Shown here: positions 47,527-55,160 of the stretch, piece by piece
Layout of the letters: each line of letters opens with the position of its first letter
Position numbering within the stretch: the first letter of the stretch is position 1
Assembly: GCA_040752025.1 (NCBI GenBank)
Contig: JBFMFR010000031.1
Span: 18,786-82,785, forward strand
DNA: 64,000 bases
Direction of reading: 5' to 3'
DNA from: JBFMFR01 sp040752025
Lineage (GTDB): Bacteria > Chloroflexota > Anaerolineae > Anaerolineales > UBA4823
Notes under the pieces: generated by a model
The model's input: only the letters and a program-made list of their open reading frames with translations
Databases searched by the model: none
Told to the model about the DNA's origin: nothing
Position numbers and translations under genes: made by a program

Positions 47527-48321
47527 ATGCTGGTCGTAAACGATCATCGCCTCATGACCCAGGCATCCGGTCCACCTATGCGGCAGGAGAGGGTTTTGGT
47601 GGCAAACAGCCATCCAGCCGCTCTCGAGGCTATCAAGAACTTACTGGTAGATGGTTTTTGCGTGGTTCAGACTGTGCGCAGCGGGGAACTGGCTCTCCAG
47701 GCAGCCAGGGACTTCCCGCCAGATATCATCCTGCTCGACACAGCCTTCGCCGACATGACCGGTTTCGAAGTTTGCCGGCAGCTCAAAGCCGGTGAGCGGG
47801 CCCTCGCCATCCCGGTGTTGTTCCTGGTCGACCCGGAACAGCCTGAGGAGATCAGCAAGGTATTTCAGGTTGGGGGGAGCGATATCATCGCCAGGCCCGT
47901 CAGCCGGGAAGAGCTGCTGGCGCGCCTGGCGATGCACCTGGCATCCCAGCGCCTGAAGGTCGAACTGGAAACCGAGCGCAGCGAAAAAGCGCGCCTGGAG
48001 CAGGAAGCCCAGCAGTGGAAGCAAACCCTCGAAGAGCAGGTCAAGCAGCGCACCCAAGAGCTGGAAACTGCTTTGGCCAACGAGCGCGCCGGGCGCGAGC
48101 AGGCGATCATCGCCGCCCGCATGACTGCCATGAGCAAGATGGCCGCGCTGATCGTGCGCGACCTGACCTACCCGCTCAGCGCCATGCAGCAAGACCTGAT
48201 CGATATCAGCGTGCTCGTCCAGGAGAATCCCGGGGCGGCCCAGGCGCTGGAACGCTCACGCGCCAACCTCGAACACCTGGCGAAAGTGGTCACCGAGCTG
48301 CACCAGATTTGTGTTCTATAG
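47527..48321 (+). CDS. Response regulator with degenerate histidine-kinase-like C-terminus
   Basis: 264 residues. The receiver domain (about 20-140) has phospho-acceptor Asp in IILLDTAFAD. A coiled coil (about 145-195) leads to a segment aligning with HisKA, MAALIVRDLTYPLSAMQQDL, where the usual H-E pair of the H-box is replaced by R-D. No ATPase domain follows. It is probably a dimeric adaptor or a truncated hybrid kinase. It is the last gene of the 46190 operon. Confidence 0.8.
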   Translation: MLVVNDHRLMTQASGPPMRQERVLVANSHPAALEAIKNLLVDGFCVVQTVRSGELALQAARDFPPDIILLDTAFADMTGFEVCRQLKAGERALAIPVLFLVDPEQPEEISKVFQVGGSDIIARPVSREELLARLAMHLASQRLKVELETERSEKARLEQEAQQWKQTLEEQVKQRTQELETALANERAGREQAIIAARMTAMSKMAALIVRDLTYPLSAMQQDLIDISVLVQENPGAAQALERSRANLEHLAKVVTELHQICVL

Positions 48322-48413
48322 CGCTTTTACTTGATTCGGATGGGCGCACGCTCCAGCGCTGGCTGGCGCAGCGCGCTGCACAAGCATAGCCACCTGCTTG
48401 CCGGAAAAAGCAA

Positions 48414-48444
48414 GTTTCCCGGAGTTTCAGAAACTCCGGGAAAC
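48414..48444. terminator. Palindromic hairpin between convergent genes
   Basis: GTTTCCCGGAGTTT and AAACTCCGGGAAAC, a perfect 14-bp stem around CAG, between the genes at 47527 and 48468. Same core as 11623 and 50733 with a compensated outer stem. Confidence 0.75.
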
Positions 48445-48467
48445 TGAAGGTACGATGGTTTTCTCTC

Positions 48468-48977
48468 TTAGCGATCCGGACGCACGGCCCTGGTTTGCAG
48501 GCGCAGGCCAACGCCTTTGAAGCGCGCCGGCAGGTCGATCATCAGGCGGCCCACATGCTCGCGCAACTGGGTGCGCAGGAAGGCGAGCGTCTTTTCATCT
48601 TCCGAAAATTCGCCGATCAAGAAGTCGAAGACGGCGTTGGTTTCTGAGCCCTCCAGCTCGTTGACCAACTGGTAGGCGTCTTCCAGGTTGTCGATCTGCG
48701 CCAGCAGCGTCTCCACCGGGATCGCCAGCGCTTTGCGGGCGTTCTCCAGCGCGGTGGAATCGGCCGGGGCGGCCAACTGCTCGGCGCTCAGGCGCTGGCG
48801 CAACTGTTCCAGCCAACGGGCGTGCCCGGCTTCCTCATCGGCGTAGTGTTTCCAGAAGAGCGCCACATCTTTATGTGGCGCGAACATCTTTTCGAGCTGC
48901 AAATACAGGTCACGGGCGGCCAGCTCGGCCGAGATCGCCATAGTGATCAATTCGTCTATCGTAGCTTGTGAGTCCAT
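48468..48977 (-). CDS. Ferritin-like/rubrerythrin-domain protein
   Basis: 169 residues, four predicted helices. AISAELAARDLYLQLEKMF in helix 1 and HYADEEAGHARWLEQL in helix 2 supply the E and E..H ligands of a di-iron site; later helices have ELEGSETNAVFDFLI and FSEDEKTLAFLRTQL. No C-terminal rubredoxin domain. A role in iron storage or peroxide defence is likely by family. It stands alone. Confidence 0.82.
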   Translation of the reverse strand: MDSQATIDELITMAISAELAARDLYLQLEKMFAPHKDVALFWKHYADEEAGHARWLEQLRQRLSAEQLAAPADSTALENARKALAIPVETLLAQIDNLEDAYQLVNELEGSETNAVFDFLIGEFSEDEKTLAFLRTQLREHVGRLMIDLPARFKGVGLRLQTRAVRPDR

Positions 48978-49123
48978 GATGCAAATCCTTTAACTTCTCC
49001 GCCATGCCAGCATGGTTTCGATCAACCCGCCCGATTATACCCGACAAAACCGCCCCGCTGGGATAAAAAACCTCCCAGCGGGGCGCAATCTGTTTCTAAC
49101 TTCTACTTTCTCACCTCTAACTT

Positions 49124-49915
49124 TTAACTCGAGGCGCTGGCATAGCGGCGCAGTCCTACCCGAAAGACCCACGAAGCCCCCACGAACATGCCCAGCGCCA
49201 GGAGCAGGCTGCCCCACAGGGCCAGCGGGGAGGCCGCTCCCACCAGCGCCTGGGCCGGGATGGTGGTCATCACCCCCACCGGGATGACCCAGGTGAGCAC
49301 CAGGCGCAGCCAGCCGGGGTAGACCCCCACCGGGTAGCGCGCCATCTGGAACAGGCTGTCAAACACCCAGGTGAACAGGAAGCCCGGGCTGATGAATACC
49401 AGGCTGGTGAAGACCAGGGCCAGGGCGTACAGGATGGTCACTGCGGCGGCCAGCGCCAGCAGGAAGGCCAGCAGGTTGGCCAGGGCCAGCGATTGGTGCA
49501 GGCCGGCCAGGGCCAGGCCGAGCACGCCCAGGCTGAGAGCCAGGTCGACCAGCGCCAGCGGGCGCCAGTGGCGCAGGCTGGCCTGGAACTGCACGTCCAG
49601 CGGGCGCAGCAGGGTGAAATCCAGCACGCCGCGCCAGATTTCGCCGTCCATGCCGGCCAAAGCGTCCAGGCTGGGGCCGATGAACAGGCTGCGCAGCGCC
49701 CCCAGCAGCAGGTAGATGCCCAGCAGGGCCAGCACAGCGGGGAAATCCCAGCCCTGCACCTGCTGCACCTGCCCGAAGAGCACCCACAGCCCCAGCACAC
49801 CGCCGCCCAGGTTGAGCAGCGAGTGCAGCAGGCTGATCCAGAAGTTGGCCCGGTAAGCCAGCTCGCCCTGGGCAGAAGCGACAAAGAAAGAACGGATCAG
49901 GCATAGATAGCGCAT
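49124..49915 (-). CDS. ABC-2 type permease, DUF990 family, second subunit
   Basis: 263 residues from ATG 49915, one base after the upstream permease's stop. Six membrane helices, with QGELAYRANFWISLLHSLLN near the N-terminus and DGEIWRGVLDFTLLRPLDVQ in the cytoplasmic loop, as in DUF990 (PF06182) exporters. Pairs with the next permease and the ATPase at 51440. Substrate unknown. Confidence 0.88.
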   Translation of the reverse strand: MRYLCLIRSFFVASAQGELAYRANFWISLLHSLLNLGGGVLGLWVLFGQVQQVQGWDFPAVLALLGIYLLLGALRSLFIGPSLDALAGMDGEIWRGVLDFTLLRPLDVQFQASLRHWRPLALVDLALSLGVLGLALAGLHQSLALANLLAFLLALAAAVTILYALALVFTSLVFISPGFLFTWVFDSLFQMARYPVGVYPGWLRLVLTWVIPVGVMTTIPAQALVGAASPLALWGSLLLALGMFVGASWVFRVGLRRYASASS

Positions 49916-49916
49916 C

Positions 49917-50708
49917 TCAGCCTCCGATGGCGGCATAGCGGCGCAGGCCGGCGCGCCACAACAGGGCGTACAAGAGCACCGCCAGCCCCAGCCAGGCGGC
50001 CTGCCCGGCAAAGCCCGCCCACAGCGCCGCGCCGCTGGCCTGCCCGGTGAGCACTTCCACCGGGAAGCCCAGCATGTAGCGGAAGGGCAGCAGCAGCGCG
50101 GCGACCTGCATCGGCCCCGGCAGCAGCGCCAGGGGCGCCACCTGCCCGGCCAACAGGAACACCAGGGTATCTTGCAGGGCCAGCAGGGCGTCGGCGCGCG
50201 CCGCCCAGAAAGCCAGCAGCGCCAGCCAGTAGCCCCACAGGAAGCGCAGCGCCCAGGCCAGCAGCAGCGCCGGCAGGAAAGCCAGCACGGCCGGCGGGCT
50301 TAGGTGCAGCTCGGGGCGCAGCACCAGGGCCAGCACGCCCACGATGGGGATCACGAAAGTCATGTAGACCACCTTCCCGGCAATCTCAGACGACAAGGCA
50401 TGGTACAGCGGCGAGAGCGGGCGCAGCAGCAGGGTGCTCATGCTGCCATCCCGGATCAGGTCGCCCACCGTCCAGTTGGTCTGGGCGTAGGTGAGCTGGT
50501 TGACCAGGATCAGCGCCAGGTAATAGGCGACGAACTGGCCGCGCGTCAGCCCGCCGGCGGTAGCTTCCCCGGCAGCAGTGCTCCACACGAACAGGTAGAT
50601 CAGGGGCGGGATCATCCAACTGAAGGCCAGCAGGAAGAAAAAGCTGCGGTACTGCATCCACGAGATCCAGGTGCTCTGGATCAAGGCCCAACCACCACGA
50701 TGATTCAT
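49917..50708 (-). CDS. ABC-2 type permease, first subunit
   Basis: 263 residues behind GAGGAG. Six membrane helices; WTVGDLIRDGSMSTLLLRPL is the counterpart of the coupling loop in the partner permease. The two genes are related to each other and should form a heterodimer. Confidence 0.88.
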   Translation of the reverse strand: MNHRGGWALIQSTWISWMQYRSFFFLLAFSWMIPPLIYLFVWSTAAGEATAGGLTRGQFVAYYLALILVNQLTYAQTNWTVGDLIRDGSMSTLLLRPLSPLYHALSSEIAGKVVYMTFVIPIVGVLALVLRPELHLSPPAVLAFLPALLLAWALRFLWGYWLALLAFWAARADALLALQDTLVFLLAGQVAPLALLPGPMQVAALLLPFRYMLGFPVEVLTGQASGAALWAGFAGQAAWLGLAVLLYALLWRAGLRRYAAIGG

Positions 50709-50732
50709 AGGGTTCTCCTCTGAAAAGTAGCC

Positions 50733-50765
50733 AGACTCCCGGAGTTTCGGAAACTCCGGGAGTCT
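50733..50765. terminator. Palindromic hairpin inside the exporter operon
   Basis: AGACTCCCGGAGTTT and AAACTCCGGGAGTCT, a perfect 15-bp stem around CGG. It lies between the RibD-like gene and the first permease, so it may partly terminate or stabilise the mRNA and set a lower permease level. Confidence 0.7.
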
Positions 50766-50775
50766 CGAAGATCAA

Positions 50776-51465
50776 TTAGCGCGCCACATCGTAGCGCAGC
50801 CAGAGCACGTCGCCCTCCAGACGCTCCAGGTGCGCCAGGCGCAGGGGCACCAGGCCCTCCAGCGAGGCGGGCAGGTCGGGCGCCTGGAAGATCGAGCGGG
50901 GCGAGATGCCGCCTGCCAGGCAGGGCGAGACCAGGATGCTGACCTCATCCACCAGGCCAGCGCGCAGCAGCACGCCGTTGAGGATGCCGCCGCTGTCGAT
51001 GCGCACCCGCTCGACGGCGTAGCGCGCCTTCAGAGTTTGCAGGGCGGCGCGCAGATCGACGTGCTCGGCGCCAACCTGGATCAGCTCCACACCGCTGCGC
51101 TGCGCCTGCGCCAGGGCTTCAGCGGGGGTGGACTGCGAATACAACACCATCACCCCGCTCCAATAAGGCTGGTGGATCAGGCCCTCCCAGTTGCGGATGC
51201 GACCGCGGCTGTCGACCACCACCAGCCAGCGCAGCGTCTGTCCTTCGAAGCCAACGGCTTCTTCCTCGGGCGCCGCGCCAGCCGGGGCTGCCTGGGTGAT
51301 GTCCAGGCCCTGGGCGGCAAAGCCCGTGATCAGGGTATTGCTGCCCGAGAGCATGGCATCTGCGCCGAAGCTCCCGGCGATGCCGTAATACAGGCCCATA
51401 TCGACGGTATTGTCCATGCGCCCATCCAGGCTGATGGCGTTATGCAAGATTACGTGGGGTAACAT
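50776..51465 (-). CDS. RibD C-terminal-domain reductase
   Basis: 229 residues from ATG 51465, behind AGGAGG. MLPHVILHNAISLDGRMDN is the opening of the RibD_C/dihydrofolate reductase-like fold, followed by VVVDSRGRIRNWEGL, and RIDSGGILNGVLLRAGLVDE at the NADPH end. By family it reduces a pteridine- or riboflavin-type intermediate with NAD(P)H. It overlaps the ATPase gene's end by 26 bp and sits inside the exporter operon, which is unusual. Confidence 0.88.
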   Translation of the reverse strand: MLPHVILHNAISLDGRMDNTVDMGLYYGIAGSFGADAMLSGSNTLITGFAAQGLDITQAAPAGAAPEEEAVGFEGQTLRWLVVVDSRGRIRNWEGLIHQPYWSGVMVLYSQSTPAEALAQAQRSGVELIQVGAEHVDLRAALQTLKARYAVERVRIDSGGILNGVLLRAGLVDEVSILVSPCLAGGISPRSIFQAPDLPASLEGLVPLRLAHLERLEGDVLWLRYDVAR

Positions 51466-52459
51466 GACTGCCTCCTTGATAAATTTGATCCATGACCGCC
51501 TCGATGGGCGGGTCTTCAACGCTCAGGTCGGCCACCGGCAGGCTTTCCAGCAGGCGGGCGGTCAGCGCCGGAGCAGCCTCACGCCCGACGCGCAGGGTCA
51601 CCTGCCCGTCCTGGCATTCGATCAGGTCGACGCCTTCGCCCAGGGGCAGATCGACTTCCCCGGCTGTGCTGCCGTTGCGCAGCGCCAGGCGCAGCAGTTT
51701 GAAGGGCGCCAACTGGCGCGCCAGGCCCTCCAGGACCCCGTCGTAGAGCAGCTTCCCGTGGTGGATGAGGATCACGCGCCGGCACAGCGCCACCACGTCG
51801 GCCATGTAGTGGCTGGTCAGGATGATGGTCACGCCGCGCCGCCGGTTGTACTCCAGCAGGAAGCGCCGCAGGCGGGCCTGCATGGATACATCCAGGCCCA
51901 GGGTGGGCTCGTCCAGGAACAGGACCTGCGGCTGGTAGAGCAGCCCGGCCACCAGCTCGCACTTCATGCGCTCGCCCAGCGACAGGTTGCGCACCGGGCG
52001 CTCGAGCAGTTCACTCATGTCGAGCAGCTCGACCAGCTCGTCCAGGTTGCGGCGGTAGTCCTGCGCCGAGAGGCCGTAGATCTCGCCCAGGACGCGGAAC
52101 GTATCCAGCGGCGGGATGTCCCACAGCATCTGGCTCTTGTTGCCCAGCACCATGCTGATGCGCCGCAGGTAAGCCATCTGCCGCTCCCAGGGCACGAAAC
52201 CGGCCACGCGCGCTTGCCCGCGGCTGGGATGCAGCAGGCCGCTGAGCAGTTTGAGGATGGTGGTCTTGCCGGCCCCGTTGGGGCCCAGCAGTCCCACCAC
52301 TTCGCCGGCCTGGATTTCGAAGCTGACCCCCTGCACGGCAGGCACTTCTTCGAAGGCCGGGCGCACCAGGCTGCGCAGGGCCGCCTTCAGCCCGGCGGCG
52401 CGCACCGGCACGCGGAAGGTCTTGCTCAGGTCTCGGACGATGATTTGTGCTTCGCTCAA
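51440..52459 (-). CDS. ABC exporter ATPase
   Basis: 339 residues. Walker A GPNGAGKTT, Q-loop region LGNKSQMLWDIP, signature LSLGERMK (variant of LSGGQ), Walker B VLFLDEPTLGLD and switch His in TSHYMAD are all present. The ~100-residue C-terminal extension is common in DUF990-linked ATPases. It drives the two permeases encoded downstream. Confidence 0.93.
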   Translation of the reverse strand: MSEAQIIVRDLSKTFRVPVRAAGLKAALRSLVRPAFEEVPAVQGVSFEIQAGEVVGLLGPNGAGKTTILKLLSGLLHPSRGQARVAGFVPWERQMAYLRRISMVLGNKSQMLWDIPPLDTFRVLGEIYGLSAQDYRRNLDELVELLDMSELLERPVRNLSLGERMKCELVAGLLYQPQVLFLDEPTLGLDVSMQARLRRFLLEYNRRRGVTIILTSHYMADVVALCRRVILIHHGKLLYDGVLEGLARQLAPFKLLRLALRNGSTAGEVDLPLGEGVDLIECQDGQVTLRVGREAAPALTARLLESLPVADLSVEDPPIEAVMDQIYQGGSHVTPRNLA

Positions 52460-52482
52460 TTTTCACCTCGTTTTTCCAGGAT

Positions 52483-52580
52483 AGAAATCCGATTTTTTTG
52501 CGTCACAAGCACGAACCAATTTTGTGAGTTGCTGGCAACGAAAGCGCTCTCCATTCCCAGGGCCAAAAAATCGGATTTCT
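52483..52580. repeat. Dispersed inverted repeat, locus 3
   Basis: AGAAATCCGATTTTTTT and AAAAAATCGGATTTCT flank about 65 nt that itself contains TCACAA/TTGTGA. It lies just upstream of the ABC ATPase start, in a gene-free stretch (52460-52785) that also holds locus 4. Confidence 0.75.
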
Positions 52581-52686
52581 TCAGGCTTTCTATACTTCCA
52601 AAATGATTGTACAACCCTGGGGGAATAGTGGAGGGTTGGAGCGACGCAGCCAATGGGGCATGACTCGAACCCGCCCCACACCGAAA

Positions 52687-52719
52687 AGACACCGGGTTTT
52701 TGACAAAAACCCGGTGTCT
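52687..52719. repeat. Dispersed inverted repeat, locus 4
   Basis: AGACACCGGGTTTTT and AAAAACCCGGTGTCT form a perfect 15-bp stem around GAC. It follows the MerR-like gene on the minus strand and may end its transcript. Confidence 0.8.
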
Positions 52720-52785
52720 GCAAGCTGTATCGAAACCGAACTGAAACTAGAGGATCAAAACCTTGGTGCGCAAGTGGAGGCTTGG

Positions 52786-53544
52786 CTAACTACGCCGCGC
52801 CTGGATGATTTCCTCGATCAAAGCCACCAACTGCTTACACGAGTCTTGCAGCTCCGCCAGGGTGGTCAGCCAGCGATCGGTGACGTAGAGCACGTCTTCA
52901 TCCGGGCGGGGGGTGTCCAGCGCCTGGCGCAGGTCCTGGCTCTCGCCCTGGTCCAGGCCCTGCAGCATGCGCAGGATGGCCATCAGGCTGTAGCGGGCGC
53001 TGCACAGCGTGCGGATAACGCGCAGTCGCCCGATCTGCCCGGCGCCGTACAGGCGGTAGCCGTTGCGCGGGCGGCGCGGCACGCGGATCAGCCCGTTGCG
53101 CTCCCAGTTGCGCAGCCGGTCGGCGCTCACCTCCAGCAGGCGCGCCGCCTGGCCGATGTGCAGCTCCTGCTGCGTGGCATCTGCGGCGCGTCCCTGCGCC
53201 CAGCGCTCCAAATACTGCGCCGCGGCCTCGGCCTGGGTGCGCTCGGTCTCGATCAGCACCTGCAAATGGTAGGCGCTCTCCAGCGCGCCGCCCAGGTCAT
53301 CCCGGGCGCCCTGGAAGATCAGCGTGCGCGCCGTGCGGCGCACTTCGCCGCCCAGCCAGGTGAAGCGCATCGCCAGGCGCGCCAGGCGCATCTGCTCCAG
53401 GTGCGCCGGACTGAAGCGCCGGTAGCCGCTGGGGCTGCGCGGCGCAGTCGCCAGGAAACCCCAGGCCTCGTACAGGCGCACCGTGTTGGGATGCACCCCC
53501 ACGGCGCGGGCGATCTGCGAAGTGCTCAGGTAACTGCGTGCCAT
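52786..53544 (-). CDS. Transcription regulator with two MerR-type HTH domains
   Basis: 252 residues. The first MerR head is YLSTSQIARAVGVHPNTVRL with YEAWGFL and GYRRFS; the second, starting near residue 127, is LHIGQAARLLEVSADRLRNW with ERNGLI and GYRLYG. Both have helix-turn-helix plus wing. The effector part at the end is short and lacks metal-binding cysteines. It lies just upstream of the exporter operon on the same strand and is divergent from the TetR gene. Confidence 0.88.
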   Translation of the reverse strand: MARSYLSTSQIARAVGVHPNTVRLYEAWGFLATAPRSPSGYRRFSPAHLEQMRLARLAMRFTWLGGEVRRTARTLIFQGARDDLGGALESAYHLQVLIETERTQAEAAAQYLERWAQGRAADATQQELHIGQAARLLEVSADRLRNWERNGLIRVPRRPRNGYRLYGAGQIGRLRVIRTLCSARYSLMAILRMLQGLDQGESQDLRQALDTPRPDEDVLYVTDRWLTTLAELQDSCKQLVALIEEIIQARRS

Positions 53545-53593
53545 AAGCTCTCATTATACAGGCTTTTCGCCCAGGCCCGGCCAAAATTCCTTA

Positions 53594-53661
53594 TTGACAA
53601 ACTCATCATTCTCTTATATAATGAGTGTTAGATAATATAGCGAGTGTTAGATAGGCTAGGA
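53594..53661 (+). promoter_or_regulatory. Promoter and operator of the tetR-like gene
   Basis: TTGACA (53594-53599), 17 nt, TATAAT (53617-53622) is a consensus promoter. ACTCAT before and ATGAGT across the -10 form an inverted repeat. Downstream GAGTGTTAGATA is repeated at 53623 and 53642, 19 bp apart. These overlap the promoter and fit an autoregulatory TetR site. AGGAGG at 53659 serves the start at 53673. Confidence 0.7.
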
Positions 53662-53672
53662 GGGCCTACCCC

Positions 53673-54272
53673 ATGACCAGTGGTAATCTCCCCAACGAAC
53701 CCGGTACACGAGAGTACATCCTCTCGGTTGCCACGCGCCTGTTCTCCGAATCCGGCTTTGCCAGCGTTTCCATCCGGGATATTTGCGAAGCGGCTGGCGT
53801 CACCGCCCCCACCCTCTACTATTATTTTGGCAACAAAGACCGCCTGTTCCAGGCTGTGATCCGCAGGACGCTCAGCCTGAAGGATTTCCGCGAGACGCTG
53901 GTCAAAGCGGTGAACAAACAGCCCAAGACAGCCGGGAAGATCGAAGCCTTCATCCATCACTACCTGGCTGCTTTCCCGCGCGGTTTCTTCAACCCGGGTA
54001 TGTTCCTGCAATCCTCCACCCAACTGTACGGACTGAGCACCGAGCACGTCATGGACGAGTTCCGCGCCATCAACGAAGTCGCCATGAACACCATCCGCGA
54101 CGCCATCCAGTCCGGCGAGTTCAAATCGGTCGATACCTACAAGGCCACCGAATACCTGATGAACCTGCTGATGGCTTACGTCTTAGGCGAGGTGCACTAT
54201 TACCAATCCCACGATCCGGATGAAGCCGCTCCCTTCATTGCCGATCTATTCCTGAACGGCCTGCGCGCCTAG
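53673..54272 (+). CDS. TetR/AcrR-family regulator
   Basis: 199 residues. The HTH (about 12-58) reads REYILSVATRLFSESGFASV, IRDICEAAGV, TLYYYFGNKDRLF. The C-terminal ligand domain is helical and unspecific. It probably represses itself and may control the hopanoid genes downstream or the MerR-like gene upstream; the repeats at 53623 and 53642 are candidate sites. Confidence 0.92.
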   Translation: MTSGNLPNEPGTREYILSVATRLFSESGFASVSIRDICEAAGVTAPTLYYYFGNKDRLFQAVIRRTLSLKDFRETLVKAVNKQPKTAGKIEAFIHHYLAAFPRGFFNPGMFLQSSTQLYGLSTEHVMDEFRAINEVAMNTIRDAIQSGEFKSVDTYKATEYLMNLLMAYVLGEVHYYQSHDPDEAAPFIADLFLNGLRA

Positions 54273-54329
54273 GCCGTCACCCTCATCCCCCCTTACACCG
54301 CGATTTCAAAGGAAAAAGGACAGCTACTG

Positions 54330-54401
54330 ATGAAACTATTCTATTTATTTATGACCTATAAGGCCAAATTTCACCCATTTAGATCTGCACGCCGGCGGTA
54401 A
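54330..54401 (+). CDS. Possible 23-residue leader peptide before hpnG
   Basis: ATG at 54330 follows AAAGGAAAAAGGA and encodes MKLFYLFMTYKAKFHPFRS plus ARRR, stopping 5 nt before the hpnG start. The AT-rich composition differs from its surroundings. It may be a small protein, a translational coupling device, or chance. Confidence 0.3.
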   Translation: MKLFYLFMTYKAKFHPFRSARRR

Positions 54402-54406
54402 CCATC

Positions 54407-55159
54407 ATGATCGCTCTATTCGGCGCACTGAACAGCGAACTGCACGGCATGTTCAAATCCATCGCCGTCGAGCAGCGCACCCCCTGGCACACCTGGCGCA
54501 TCGTCGAGGGCGTCTATGCCGGGCGGCAGGTGCTGCTGGTGCGCACCGGCATGGGCAAAGACCCCGCCCTGCATGCCGCCGGGCACATCCTCAAGCACTA
54601 CCCCGCCCGCATGGTGATCTCGCTGGGCTTCGCCGGCAGCATCGACCCCCGGCTGCAAGCCGGCGACCTGCTGCTCTGCCGCCGGCTCTTCTGCGACAGC
54701 CCCGTCACAGCCGATAAAGGCTACGCCTCGGATGGCAAGCTGCTCGCCCGGGCTGCCCGGGCTCTGAAGGGCACGGCGCTCACCTTGCTCACCGGCGATA
54801 CCCTCACCGTCGATCGTCTGGTAGCCCAACCCGCAGAAAAACAGCAACTGAGAAGCGCCTACGGCGTCCAGGCGGTCGACATGGAAAGCTACTGGCTGGC
54901 CGAAACCGCCGCCAGGCGAGGATTGCCCTTCCTGGCGGTGCGGGCCATCTCCGACGGCCTGGACGAAAGCCTGCCGCCCTTCGACCGCTTCACCGGCGAA
55001 GACGGGCAAGTGCTGCTGCGCCAGGCCCTGCGCCATTTCATCTCCACCAGCAGCGACCTGTTCAAGCTGCCGCGCCTGGGCCTGCACGCCTGGCGCGCCC
55101 AGCGCAGCCTGACGGCCTGTTTACAAACCTTGATTCCAGCCCTAGATGGAGAAAACTGA
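54407..55159 (+). CDS. hpnG: Adenosylhopane nucleosidase, HpnG-like phosphorylase
   Basis: 250 residues of the PNP/MTAN nucleoside phosphorylase fold: VRTGMGKDPALHAAGHIL, VISLGFAGSIDP, VDMESYWLAETAARRG and VRAISDGLDE. Placed directly before shc with hpnH in the same operon, it should release adenine from adenosylhopane to give ribosylhopane, the second step in making extended hopanoids. Confidence 0.87.
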   Translation: MIALFGALNSELHGMFKSIAVEQRTPWHTWRIVEGVYAGRQVLLVRTGMGKDPALHAAGHILKHYPARMVISLGFAGSIDPRLQAGDLLLCRRLFCDSPVTADKGYASDGKLLARAARALKGTALTLLTGDTLTVDRLVAQPAEKQQLRSAYGVQAVDMESYWLAETAARRGLPFLAVRAISDGLDESLPPFDRFTGEDGQVLLRQALRHFISTSSDLFKLPRLGLHAWRAQRSLTACLQTLIPALDGEN

Positions 55160-55160
55160 G

